Positions 54,701 through 63,300 of a DNA stretch of 64,000 bases are shown here, one piece after another. Numbering within the stretch: the stretch's first letter is position 1; each line of letters opens with the position of its first letter. The translations under genes were made by a program, and so were the position numbers. The DNA is from GCA-2687025 sp964473525. Its GTDB lineage: Bacteria > Poribacteria > WGA-4E > GCA-2687025. The notes beneath the pieces were generated by a model, which saw nothing but the letters and a program-made list of their open reading frames with translations, ran no database searches and was not told the origin of the DNA. The stretch lies in assembly GCA_964473525.1 (NCBI GenBank), contig CAYYPK010000016.1, positions 81,915 to 145,914 of the forward strand. The letters are read 5' to 3'.

Positions 54701-55209
54701 CCCACGGCGTCCGCGCTCGTCGAGCCGGTGATGTCGCCGCCGACGCTCACGGAAAGCTGGCGCACCGCGCCCGCCGACGAGTACGCGTACACGCCAGACG
54801 CGGGAGCCGTGAACTCCCACGGGACGACCACGGTCACAGGGAACTGGCCGCGCACAAAGAGAGCGTCGACCTTGGCCGTCATGCCATAGGTCTCGGTGAC
54901 CGCGTACGTCTCTCCCGCGACGAGCGTGAACGGCCCCGCAGCTCCTACGCCGCCGCCAGTTCCCTCGCCCGTCACGGTCTGGCCCGCGATATCGACGTGC
55001 AGTCGGTTCGTGATGTCGAGCGTCAGGGGTATGGCGAACCCGGCGGGCAGCGCCATGAACATGGGTCCGACCTCCTGCGCGGGAGGCGTGTCGGCCACGT
55101 TCACGGACTGGAAATCCTGGACCTGCGCGCGCGCGCCGCCGCCGAGCAGGGCGAAGAGAGCCACCGCGTAGATCACGCGCGAGAAGCGAGCCGTTCTAGC
55201 CGTGTTCAT
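51790..55209 (-). CDS. Giant exported protein: Pro/Asp repeats, Ala-rich coiled coil, dockerin-like repeats, NPFNPETWIPFQL sorting-type tail
   Basis: About 1139 residues. ATG at 55209 (GGAGG upstream), signal peptide VIYAVALFALLGGGARAQ. Order: N-terminal beta-domain (~20-200); Pro/Asp-rich repeats of the type PVDEEPPVVGPP (nucleotides 54240-54560); an acidic GNGNGDSGKGGG linker; a ~450-residue Ala/Glu-rich helical region; two dockerin-like calcium repeats (DINDDGENNIIDLVIVAQAF and DITDDGSIDISDLVLAAQGF); a cohesin-like beta-domain (VTVTYARPAPDVLEVSLAPS); and an FlgD-like C-terminal tail beginning YQNYPNPFNPETWIPFQL, ending RRFVVLK. That tail is a hallmark of Poribacteria-type surface proteins and probably a sorting signal. 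An 11-N gap lies inside; the frame is kept across it. Confidence 0.85.
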   Translation of the reverse strand: MNTARTARFSRVIYAVALFALLGGGARAQVQDFQSVNVADTPPAQEVGPMFMALPAGFAIPLTLDITNRLHVDIAGQTVTGEGTGGGVGAAGPFTLVAGETYAVTETYGMTAKVDALFVRGQFPVTVVVPWEFTAPASGVYAYSSAGAVRQLSVSVGGDITGSTSADAVGSALTIEVVLPDGADSGAVLTYQATFTGILDRTATLDLVTPADPEPDADPPADGPDASDPPVADPPAPDDPVDEEPPVVGPPTDGDPVDEDPPVVGPPADDDPVDEEPPADGGPVDEEPPVVEDPPVVEPPPDGDPPVDDEPIVDDPPIDGEPPVAEPPVEDDDEDEDGNDEDDGNGNGDSGKGGGTDKTPPGQDKDKTGRGLEKAQERLSELSEQIDAPGLEIANARLSDLLLQTVAEAEAAFDADDLEAAEELLEDADAIAETLERELETREDIAHVVDDLADVLGEYDEEGIDAPPELVAEFESLMADAEEAITLNRLSVAEGLVLDAADILDRIEDALNGGGFDPIERAAQAVEDAGSASETIDDVIDDLDALVDVEAADLPRSLEAAIRNAERAAGRAADAVESATAALAGLQDDADPALRAAAEDAVQAAIEVLGAVIDLTLALRDSVEDLAADSASAAEAATERAETGSVGQRRAAEAELAEAEATALLVEEVIGVAVDMAEAAADGLDALADEAAATADATDNLLDILLAAATGVAAEGADAALEELEDWADGNLAQTLDVALDGLEMSVETDALEAELHAEEAASQSAKEAQRSAREAARAAKRAAQEAAKAASQAARAVERAARRNSVAAQAAADAAVAAAERAQEAVARAEDAAAQAGREATDINDDGENNIIDLVIVAQAFGTSVEVDLEIAVEDITDDGSIDISDLVLAAQGFIGGVILPVAEEVFAAPAQPMPVTVTYARPAPDVLEVSLAPSVDYPARGVQFDVSYDAGVLELADATAGDALPGAFRAVSDSTPGRATIGFASMASASVQDGAAYARLTFSVKADDHRLQDAVRFERIITADDRGIRRRALPVVXXXXRASRLYQNYPNPFNPETWIPFQLGASSDVAIRIYDLSGQIVRTLDLGRRAAGHYVAREGAAYWDGRNDDGERVASGSYAYAIEAGTYSEMRRFVVLK
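52085..52095. other. Scaffold gap (11 N)
   Basis: Eleven undetermined bases within the giant exported protein gene, between its cohesin-like domain and the C-terminal tail. Reading frame is open on both sides and in phase if the gap is truly 11 bases. Confidence 0.99.
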
Positions 55210-55418
55210 ACACCATCCTCCGCGAAGCGATGTACCTGCCACCGACGCCATGCTACCACCTTCAAGACCGCCCTGACGGCGTGGCTTGCCGTCGGCGCTG
55301 CAAGGGATAACGGCGACCCCTGCCGCAGGTTCATTCCGTGGGTTACGCGAGTGGATGGCCCTCGCGTCAGGCGGTGCGAGCCCTTCTGGCGCGGTGACGC
55401 GGGCTGGGTTCTGCCCTG

Positions 55419-55865
55419 CTAGGCGGCCGACTCGACGTGGTCTCGGAGGCCGTCGAGCAGCTGCGCCATGCCCTTCCGGTACATCCGACGGACCATGAGC
55501 GCGTCCATCATCCAGCCCAGAGGGCCGAACTTCATCGCGTAATCAGGCGACACTGTCACCCTCGTGCCGCCGCCGTCGGGATGGAGGCAGAAGGCGATGT
55601 CCGCCCGGGCGAACGGCATGTTGGAGCCGACGATGCGGAACGTGATCGCCTCGTTGGGCGACCACTCGACGACGTCCTCGTTGAGATAGCTCTTGCCCCC
55701 GAGATCGCAGTGCCGACTAGCGCCCACGCCCTCGCCGCTCTCGCTGGTGACGTGAGAGTCCTGTACGCCCGGGTTCCAGGTGTGGATAGCTCCGATGTCC
55801 GCGAGGACGTCCCAAACGGCCTCGGCGGGAGCTTGTATGCGCGCCTCGGAGGTGAATGTAGCCAC
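55419..55865 (-). CDS. SRPBCC (polyketide cyclase/START-like) family protein
   Basis: 148 residues. The helix-grip fold is evident: EARIQAPAEAVWDVLADIGA, IHTWNPGVQDSHVTSES, RHCDLGGKSYLNEDVVEWSP, a central GGGTRVTVSPDYAMKFGPLG and the long C-terminal helix. Proteins of this group bind hydrophobic ligands in a deep pocket; ligand unknown. GTG at 55865 has AGGGAG 6 nt upstream. No clear operon partner. Confidence 0.85.
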   Translation of the reverse strand: MATFTSEARIQAPAEAVWDVLADIGAIHTWNPGVQDSHVTSESGEGVGASRHCDLGGKSYLNEDVVEWSPNEAITFRIVGSNMPFARADIAFCLHPDGGGTRVTVSPDYAMKFGPLGWMMDALMVRRMYRKGMAQLLDGLRDHVESAA

Positions 55866-55921
55866 TTGCTGCTCCCTGACTCTGTGCCTCCCACAGGCCA
55901 GCCGATGGCAGGCCCCGTCGA

Positions 55922-56425
55922 TTATACGGCGCCGTTCATGAACGCAGCGATTTGGCGGGTGATCTCCCTTGCGCTTCCCGAGAACCCAAGCGGCGACTCG
56001 GCGGGAGAACCGTTCGCGCCGTGCATGCGGAGGAGGAGCGCGCCGTCCGTCTGGAAGAGCAGCTTCCTGCCCAGCAGCGGATCACCGTGGCGCGCGAACC
56101 CAGCGAGCACGCGGACCGCCCTGAGCTTCGCGTTTGCGTCCATCAGCTGCGGCACGTATGCGAGTCCCGGGCCATCCTTCACTGGGAAGCGCCACTCCTC
56201 GACGAAGTCGTGATCGTGCGTCATGAGGATGCGGCCTCGGCGCCGCGCCCAGTCCCAGTTGTGACCGTCGGGCTTCTTCACCAGGCCGACCTCCTGGGCC
56301 GTCAGCACCGAGCAGCCATGGCCGCGCAGATCCTTGACCAGAGACAGACTGAAGTTCTCATCGGCTATCAGGCCGACGGGTTTTCCCGGTGTCTCCGTTC
56401 TCCGTGCTATGTCGATGGGTGTCAT
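55922..56425 (-). CDS. DUF5615 PIN-like protein
   Basis: 167 residues. The N-terminal part matches the PIN-like DUF5615 group: VGLIADENFSLSLVKDLRGH, VLTAQEVGLVKKPDGHNWDW, ARRRGRILMTHDHDFVEEW, with the conserved Asp/Glu and the late THDHDF (usual form T-x-D-x-D-F). Such proteins are often toxins of toxin-antitoxin pairs with a DUF433 antitoxin, but no antitoxin gene is next to it here, and the C-terminal ~60 residues are an unassigned extension. ATG at 56425; ribosome site weak. Divergent from the VOC gene. Confidence 0.65.
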   Translation of the reverse strand: MTPIDIARRTETPGKPVGLIADENFSLSLVKDLRGHGCSVLTAQEVGLVKKPDGHNWDWARRRGRILMTHDHDFVEEWRFPVKDGPGLAYVPQLMDANAKLRAVRVLAGFARHGDPLLGRKLLFQTDGALLLRMHGANGSPAESPLGFSGSAREITRQIAAFMNGAV

Positions 56426-56519
56426 GTGCACTACAGTAACAGGAGCGCAGACCCGTTGGCGACGGCCAGCGTGGGCGACAGCGCCGATCGCTTGCGTCAC
56501 ACAGGATAGGAGAGGCGAC

Positions 56520-56858
56520 ATGGGTTCTATCACCGCGCGCGGTTTCAACCACGTCGCGCTGTACGTGCGCGATGTCCGCCGTTCAGCGGAGTGGTACAAG
56601 GAGACACTTGGGATGGAGGAGGCCAGCGCGGCGGAGCATCGGGTTTTTCTGCGGCTCGCCGACGGGCCGGTCCTCGCCCTGTTCCAGGATGACAGTGGCG
56701 ACAACGTCGGTCCAGGCCTGCACCACCTCGCCCTGAGTCTGCCGGATGACGAGAAGGAAGCAGCGTTGGATGTCCTTCGCGAGAAGGGAATCGAGCTGGC
56801 GCGGCGCGGCCCCTCTCTCAGTTTCCAGGATCCCGACGGCTACTGGATTCACTTCTAG
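56520..56858 (+). CDS. VOC-superfamily (glyoxalase/dioxygenase-like) protein
   Basis: 112 residues, one VOC module pair: GFNHVALYVRDVRRSAEWYK, ETLGMEEASAAEHRVFLRLA, GPGLHHLALSLPDDEKEAAL, RGPSLSFQDPDGYWIHF. Metal ligands His (NHVAL), His (LHHLA) and a late Asp/His region are present; the usual terminal Glu is replaced by the IHF ending. ATG at 56520 with GGAGAGG upstream. The reaction is unknown. Confidence 0.85.
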   Translation: MGSITARGFNHVALYVRDVRRSAEWYKETLGMEEASAAEHRVFLRLADGPVLALFQDDSGDNVGPGLHHLALSLPDDEKEAALDVLREKGIELARRGPSLSFQDPDGYWIHF

Positions 56859-56977
56859 CCCGCCAGGCGCCCTACAGCTTGGCGCCATGCCGCGTGGGTG
56901 ATACTGTGCGCGAACGCGTCTGGCACAGTGGCACCGAAGGCGCGATCTACACATCCCGTCGGGCGTCTGGAGCAAGC

Positions 56978-57370
56978 GTGAGCGGCATGCAGAGAACACT
57001 CCTGTTCATCGAGGACGACCCGGACCACCAACTGCTGGTGCGGATGTCCCTCTCCCAGCATGACCACTACCGTGTGGTCTACGCGGAGAACGGGGAGGAG
57101 GGTGTCGCGAAGGCTCGTGACGAGGGCCCGGACATCATCCTGCTAGACATCATGATGCCTAGGATGGACGGGCTGGATGTGTTGGACATCCTGCAGCGCG
57201 ACCCATCGACGCGCGCGATCCCAGTTGTGATCCTCAGCGCCAAGGCGTTGCCGGAAGATGTCGAGGAGGGACTGTCACGCGGGGCGCGCGCGTACCTCAC
57301 CAAGCCCTTCGACGCCCTGCGCCTCCAGGAGCGGCTGAACGAGGTGCTCGGCGAGGCGGCAGACGCGTAG
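56978..57370 (+). CDS. Single-domain response regulator (receiver)
   Basis: 130 residues. Acidic pocket E12/D13/D14 (LLFIEDDPDHQLL), phosphoacceptor D57 (ILLDIMMPRMDG), switch SAK and K109 (YLTKPFD). GTG at 56978 is preferred because GGAG lies 5-6 nt upstream; ATG at 56987 is possible. No output domain and no adjacent kinase. It resembles the receiver at 4949-5398. A GHL15-like gene follows 24 bp later. Confidence 0.87.
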   Translation: MSGMQRTLLFIEDDPDHQLLVRMSLSQHDHYRVVYAENGEEGVAKARDEGPDIILLDIMMPRMDGLDVLDILQRDPSTRAIPVVILSAKALPEDVEEGLSRGARAYLTKPFDALRLQERLNEVLGEAADA

Positions 57371-57394
57371 CGCCAGCCATTGGAAAGGCTGTGG

Positions 57395-58471
57395 GTGTTC
57401 ACGGATACCCCCTATCCTCGCGTGGCCATGCTGTGGGCGTCGGTGCGAGGCGACAACTCGCTGGATGCGGTCGCCCGCCACGACCTCGCCCTCGTCGGGC
57501 CTGGGCGACTTGGACTCGCATACAACGCGGCGCCGGTCGGCCTAGCGACCGGCTTCACCGGAGATTCTCACGAGCGAGCGCGTGAGACCGTGGCCAAGGT
57601 CCGAGCTCTGAACCCAGACGTCATACTGCTCTGCGAGATCTACTTCTACGAGTGGTCCGAGAAGTGGCTTCCGGCGGATCACGCCTGGTGGATGCGCGAG
57701 GACGGCGAGCGCGTGCAGTTCTGGCCCGGGACGTACCGCATGGACTGGTACAACCCTGAATACAGAAGCCACGTCGTCGGCTGGACGGCGTCGCTGTTGG
57801 ACGCGGGCGTGGACGGCGTCTTCTACGACAATGTGCGGCAGGAGCCGGAACCGTGGACATCGTTCCTCGGAGATGTTCGCGACGCCGTCGGCGACGAGTT
57901 CCTGATACTGGCGAACGCTGGATACGCGGTGGGCAAGCACGACTTCGCCGCGCCCTACCTCAACGGCGTCATGTACGAGTCCGGTTGGGGCCACGACCGC
58001 GTGGAGTGGGACGACGCCATTGCGAGCATGCAACACACCGAGACTCTCCTGAGACACCCCAGAATCAGCGTCGTCGAGCGGTTCGAGGAGCAGCGTAGCG
58101 GGGCTGGCTGGCCCGGCGATGAGAAACGGGGCGACCGGCCGCCACCAGATCCCGCCGCGAGGCGGTGGTCCCTGTGCTTTTCGCTGATCGTGGCGGACTG
58201 CTACTACCTGTTCTCCGACAACACGAGCCACCGACACGATTGGTACGCGGAGTACGACGCCAAGATCGGGCGCCCGCTGGCGCCCGGCGAGCGCGTGACC
58301 TCGCACGTGTGGCGGCGGCGCTACGAGGATGCTACCGTGATCGTGAACCTGCCGGGAGCCTCGGAGCCGTACCGCGTGACGTTGGACGCGGTGGCGCACG
58401 ATACTCTGTCCGACGAGCGCGGAGCCGCATTCGTCGTTCCGCCCGGGGACGGGCGTGTTCTGCGCACATAG
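57395..58471 (+). CDS. Hypothetical glycosyl hydrolase (GHL15-like TIM barrel)
   Basis: 358 residues. Pattern of the GHL family: NPDVILLCEIYFYEWSEKWL, MDWYNPEYRSHVVGWTASLL, DAGVDGVFYDNVRQEPEPWT (the acidic D in FYDN on a strand end), DEFLILANAGYAVGKHDFAA, NGVMYESGWGHDRVEWDD. GTG at 57395 has GGAAAGG 6 nt upstream and is preferred over TTG 57380. No signal peptide. Enzymatic activity has not been shown for this group as far as I know. Confidence 0.6.
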   Translation: MFTDTPYPRVAMLWASVRGDNSLDAVARHDLALVGPGRLGLAYNAAPVGLATGFTGDSHERARETVAKVRALNPDVILLCEIYFYEWSEKWLPADHAWWMREDGERVQFWPGTYRMDWYNPEYRSHVVGWTASLLDAGVDGVFYDNVRQEPEPWTSFLGDVRDAVGDEFLILANAGYAVGKHDFAAPYLNGVMYESGWGHDRVEWDDAIASMQHTETLLRHPRISVVERFEEQRSGAGWPGDEKRGDRPPPDPAARRWSLCFSLIVADCYYLFSDNTSHRHDWYAEYDAKIGRPLAPGERVTSHVWRRRYEDATVIVNLPGASEPYRVTLDAVAHDTLSDERGAAFVVPPGDGRVLRT

Positions 58472-58536
58472 GCGGGCATCACGGGCAGGCATCAAGCCGA
58501 AGCCGTGCGGAATCTGCTACTAGGAGAAGACACGAC

Positions 58537-59286
58537 ATGCGAACGTGGATACTTGCGGGCCTGATGGCGGGCGCCGTTTCAGCCGCCTGGGCGCTAGATA
58601 CCGACGACCTGGTACTGTACGCGCCCATGGACGAGGGCGCCGGAGACACCGTGGCTGACTTGAGCCCGACGGGAGACACCGGCGACATGCTCGGCGCCGC
58701 AGCGTGGACGCCGGACGGCAAGGTCGGGGGAGCCATCGAGTTCTCCGGCGACGCGCGCGTGGAATTCGCCGAGAACCCCGCGCTGAACATCACCGACGAG
58801 TTGACCATGGTCGGATGGATCATGCCGACCGAGGCCCCAGCCGACACCAACCTGTTCGGACGGCGTAACGCCGCGAATCAGGGCGGCTACACCATGCAGT
58901 GGACGGCGAACAAGGTCGAGGTGTGGGTGCACTTCGGCGGCTGGACCGGCACGCGAGGGCAGCAGGCGCTGGTTCCCGACGTCGGCGAGTGGCACTTCGT
59001 CGCCGCTGGATACGACGGCTCGGACGTCTTCCAGTACGTCGACGGGCAGCTGGACGCTGAGGTCGGCGCGGGCGGGCCTGTGGACGAAGTAGCCGAGGTG
59101 TTCCGCATAGGACAGGCGCAGACCGGTCTCAGCGCAATGCCAGGGATCATCGACGAAGTGGCTGTCTACAGCCGCGCACTCACCCCGGCCGAGCTCGAGG
59201 AGATCCACGCGGACGGCGTATTGCCGCTGGCGGTACGAGCCCGAGGCAAGGCGGCCACGCAGTGGGCGAGCCTGAAGCGGCGCTAG
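58537..59286 (+). CDS. Exported LamG-domain protein with conserved C-terminal tail
   Basis: 249 residues. ATG at 58537 has AGGAG about 9 nt upstream; signal peptide RTWILAGLMAGAVSAAWA. LamG domain: LVLYAPMDEGAGDTVADLSP, NITDELTMVGWIMPTEAPAD, GEWHFVAAGYDGSDVFQYVD, GIIDEVAVYSRALTPAELEE. The tail RGKAATQWASLKRR is the third copy of the tail seen at 12858 and 30508. Likely an extracellular ligand-binding protein; 65 bp after the GHL15-like gene. Confidence 0.85.
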   Translation: MRTWILAGLMAGAVSAAWALDTDDLVLYAPMDEGAGDTVADLSPTGDTGDMLGAAAWTPDGKVGGAIEFSGDARVEFAENPALNITDELTMVGWIMPTEAPADTNLFGRRNAANQGGYTMQWTANKVEVWVHFGGWTGTRGQQALVPDVGEWHFVAAGYDGSDVFQYVDGQLDAEVGAGGPVDEVAEVFRIGQAQTGLSAMPGIIDEVAVYSRALTPAELEEIHADGVLPLAVRARGKAATQWASLKRR

Positions 59287-59315
59287 CGAGCCGTCCGGCG
59301 CCGCGCGGTAGGTCG

Positions 59316-60209
59316 CTAGTCGGGTGATTTCCCGTCTGAGGCCTGGATGTACGCCCAGATCGCGATGACTTCCTGTGGCGTCATCGACGCGAACGACCGG
59401 TACGGCATGAATGCGTCCAGAATGACTCCATCGGCGCCCAAGCCGGTCGTGACCGCGGCCGCGAAGTCCGATGCGGACCAGCCCGCGAGTGCCACCTTGC
59501 TGATGTCCGCGGGGTCCGGCACACCTGGCGGGAGGCCCGCCATCGGCCCGCCCGTCAGGTCGCTCCCGTGGCACCCCACGCAGCTCAGCGACACGAGGTA
59601 CTCTCCGTAGGCGACCTTGGACGTGGTATCGGGCGCGGAGGGCAGCGGCGCAGCGTGGTCAATCTTGTCCGCGTGGATGGGGAGACCGCCCGTCAGGACC
59701 AGCAGGGAGCCGAGAGGCGATAGCTTGATGGATCGGCTTGCGCGGTTCACCGGTGGCGCCTGTCTCAGATACGCGATCAGCGACGCCAGGTCGCGCGCTG
59801 ACAGATTGCCATAGTCCTCGGACGGCATGAGGAGCGCGCCCGTGCCGTCGTTCTTTATCCCGTGCCGGATGACGCGCACCCAGTCCGCGGTGACGAAGCT
59901 GGACGTCACACTGCCCTGGCCCGAGGTGATGTTGGGCGCGTACACCATCCCAGGCGGGCCGTCGAGGACCACATCGCCGCCAAGCCGCTCGCCGTGACAG
60001 TGGCCGCAAGCGAGAACGCTCTTGGCGAGGTGCCGACCCCACGCGATGGACTCCGCGTCTGCGGGCAGCTCCAGCGGGTCGACGGCGATTACCCGCGTGA
60101 CGCCGAGGCGACGTCGGCCCGCGATATCGAGCGCGACGGTCGCCACGAACGCCAACACGGCCACGCCGACCACGGCCGCTGCGATCCCCCAGCGGAGTCG
60201 TGACGTCAT
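59316..60209 (-). CDS. Dihaem c-type cytochrome, membrane anchored
   Basis: 297 residues. An N-terminal membrane helix (WGIAAAVVGVAVLAFVATVA) precedes two cytochrome c domains, each with one CXXCH: CGHCH (~69) and CVGCH (~212). Methionines that could be distal ligands occur in ALLMPSEDYGNL and DAFMPYRSFASMT. It resembles the dihaem subunits of alcohol/aldehyde dehydrogenases and related electron carriers; no dehydrogenase gene is adjacent in this window. ATG at 60209 with GGGAAGGG upstream; divergent from the RND pump. Confidence 0.88.
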   Translation of the reverse strand: MTSRLRWGIAAAVVGVAVLAFVATVALDIAGRRRLGVTRVIAVDPLELPADAESIAWGRHLAKSVLACGHCHGERLGGDVVLDGPPGMVYAPNITSGQGSVTSSFVTADWVRVIRHGIKNDGTGALLMPSEDYGNLSARDLASLIAYLRQAPPVNRASRSIKLSPLGSLLVLTGGLPIHADKIDHAAPLPSAPDTTSKVAYGEYLVSLSCVGCHGSDLTGGPMAGLPPGVPDPADISKVALAGWSASDFAAAVTTGLGADGVILDAFMPYRSFASMTPQEVIAIWAYIQASDGKSPD

Positions 60210-60365
60210 CCGATGCCCTTCCCAACTGCGGTCGGTGTCGTATAGACGAGCTCGTCCACGGAGCGGGACGACTCGACCAGTCGCCGAGGTGCGGCGCTCC
60301 CGGCGCAGGGCTACAATACACCCATCGGCTAGCGGCGGCCACCTCCCCCGTTTGAAGGATCCGCG

Positions 60366-63300
60366 TTGTCCATCCCGAAGTTCTCCGTGCGCAATCCGGT
60401 GCTGGCGAATCTGGTGATGGTCGTCATCATCGCGTTCGGCGCGTACGCCTGGATCGCCCTCCCGCGCGAGCTCACGCCCGAGATCAAGCTCAAGAGCGCC
60501 ACGGTCACCACCATCTACCCCGGCGCGTCCTCCGACGAGGTCGAGCGCCTCGTGACCGCTCCTATCGAGGACGCCGTCGAGGAGGACGTCAGCGACATCG
60601 ATATCATGTTGTCGACATCCTCGGTCGGCCGATCCGTCATCATGCTCCAGTTCGAGGACATCCCCGAGCGTGACTTCGACAAGCAGATGCAGAAGCTGCG
60701 CTCCGCCGTCGAACGCGTGAGCGACCTGCCCGCGGAGCTGCCCGACGACCCGCGCGTGACGGAGCTAGACATCTCGGCGGGCTTCCCGATGATCACCGCC
60801 GTGGTGAGTGGCTCCCTGCCCGAGCGCCGCATGAAGGAGATCGCGGAGACCCTCCGCGACGACATCCTCGACATCCCCAACATTGGGACGGTCCAGATCG
60901 CGGGCGTGCGAGAACGCGCCGTATGGGTTGAGATGGACCCGGACAAGCTGGCGGCGCACCGCATCTCCGTCGGCGAAGTCATCGTCGCGTTGCGGGCGCA
61001 GAACCTCGACCTGCCCGCTGGCGCGATGGACGTCGGAGCAGCGGAGTACATCGTGCGCACCGTGGGCCAATACCGATCGCTTGGCGACATCGAGGAGACC
61101 GTCGTCAGGTCCACCACCCGGGGTGGCGCGGTCAGGCTGGGCGACCTCGGGGTCGTCACGGACACCTACGAGAAGCCACGCACGCTCGCGCGCCTGAACG
61201 GCTCGCCGTCCATGAGTCTCACCATTCAGAAGAAGAAGGACGGCAACACGATCCGTCTGGTGCGCAAGGTGCGAGAGCTCGTGAAAGCCAGGCGCGGCGA
61301 CATGCCGGAGGGTGTGACGCTTTCGGTCGTCAACGACTACTCGGTGATACTGCGCGAGCGGCTGGGCATCCTGCAGAGCAACGCGGGCATCGGCCTCGTT
61401 ATGGTCGTGTTCCTCCTGTTTCTGTTCATCGGCTGGCGCAACGCCGTCTTTGCCGCGCTTGGAATCCCGGTCGCGTTCATGGCGACGTTCTTCTTCATGC
61501 ACACGACGGGGTACACGCTCAGCGGCGTCGCGCTGTTCGGTCTGATCCTGGTCGTCGGAATCGTCGTGGACGACGCCATCGTCGTCATAGAGAACGTCCA
61601 CCGCCACATGCAGAACGGAAAATCGCCCGCGCGCGCGGCGATCGAGGGCGCCGAGGAGGTGGGGTGGCCCGTGCTCGCCGCGAGTCTCACGACAATCGCC
61701 GCGTTTGGGCCGCTGCTGTTCATGTCGGGGGTGCCCGGTCAGTTCATGCGCATCGTGCCGGTCGTCGCGATACTCGTGCTGATCGCGTCGCTCGTGGAGG
61801 TGTTCTTCATCCTGCCCGCCCACATCGCGGAGTGGGGACGGGCGCGCAGGCACACGCGGGACGTGTTTGTTCGTCCGCGCCGCTGGTACACGTCCGCCCT
61901 GAAGCGTGTGCTGCGGCGCCGCTACCCGTTCGTGGCGGCGGTGTTCACGTTCGGGGCCATCGTGTGCGTCGCCGCGTTCTCGCTTCTTGACAAGCAGCTG
62001 TTCCCCGGCGAGGACTTCCCTCAGTTCTACATCAAGGTCGAACTCCCGACGTCCGCGAGCCTGACGCGCACGTCGGAAGTGCTGGGGGAGCTGGAGCAGC
62101 ACGCGCTTGCCCTGCCCCCCGACGAGCTCATCGCCGTGGTGACGAACGTCGGCATTCTGACGCCGACGTCTGGGATGGAGACCATGTCGCTTCGCTCGAA
62201 CGTCGGCGAGGTGCTCATCGAGCTCGTCCCGAAGGACCAACGGTCGCGGAGCGTCGACGCCATCATACGCGAGCTGCGGGAGAGGGTTGGCTCAGTAGCT
62301 GGTGTGGAGCAGCTCTCGTTCGCGAAGATGGAAGGTGGCCCACCGCAGGGGCAAGACGTCGAGGTGAAGGTGAAAGGCGCGCGACTCGACGAGCTCCGAC
62401 GGCTCGCCGCGATGCTCATGGCGAAGCTGTCCACGATGGAGGGCGTCTACGACATCCGCACCGACTTCACCGCGGGAAAGCCGGAGCTGCGTGTGCGCGT
62501 CGATCCCGAGCGCGCGCGCCAGTACGGGCTGGACGTAACGCAGGTCGCGTACGCCCTACGCGCGCGCATGGACGGCGTGACGACGACGACGTACCGCGAC
62601 GCGGACGACGCCGTCGATATCGTCGTGAAGACGAGGGGTCGGGAGGTCAGCGGAGAGTCGCTCCTGGATATGGACGTGATGACACCCACGGCGGGCGTCG
62701 TCCCGCTAGGAGCGATGGCGACGGTCGATGAGGACATCGGCTACGCTGAACTACGGCGTTTCGAGGGAGAACGCGCTATCACGATTACCGCGGCGGTAGA
62801 TCGCGACCTCGCCAACGCCGTGGAGGTGAACGAGGAGCTCATCGCCGCCTTCGCGGACATCGAGGCGTTGTACCCCGGCTACCGTCTGGACTTCCGTGGC
62901 TCCTTCGACCAGATCAACGAGTCGTTCGGGAACCTGTGGAAGCTGTTCATTATCGGCGTGCTGATGATCTACGTCGTGCTGGGCGCGCAGTTCCGGTCGT
63001 TCGTGCAGCCCATCGTCATCATGTTCGCGGTGCCGTTCGGCATCGTCGGCGCGATGGTGGGGTTGCTGCTCATCGACGCCACGCTCAGCATGGTCGCGAT
63101 GTTTGGCATCGTCGCGCTGTCCGGGATCGTGGTGAACGACTCCATCGTGCTCATCGACTTCATCAACCGGTACCGAGACCGCGGATACGGCGCGTGGAGG
63201 TCGGTCCTGCGCGGAGGCGCGGTGCGCTTCCGACCCATCGTGCTGACGTCCGTTACGACGATCGTCGGCCTGATACCGATGGCGGTGGGTTTGGGCGGGA

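Noticed and set aside
60765..62240. 491-codon open frame on the minus strand inside the RND pump
   Set aside because: Arg/His-rich low-quality protein with no motifs, fully covered by the AcrB-like gene.
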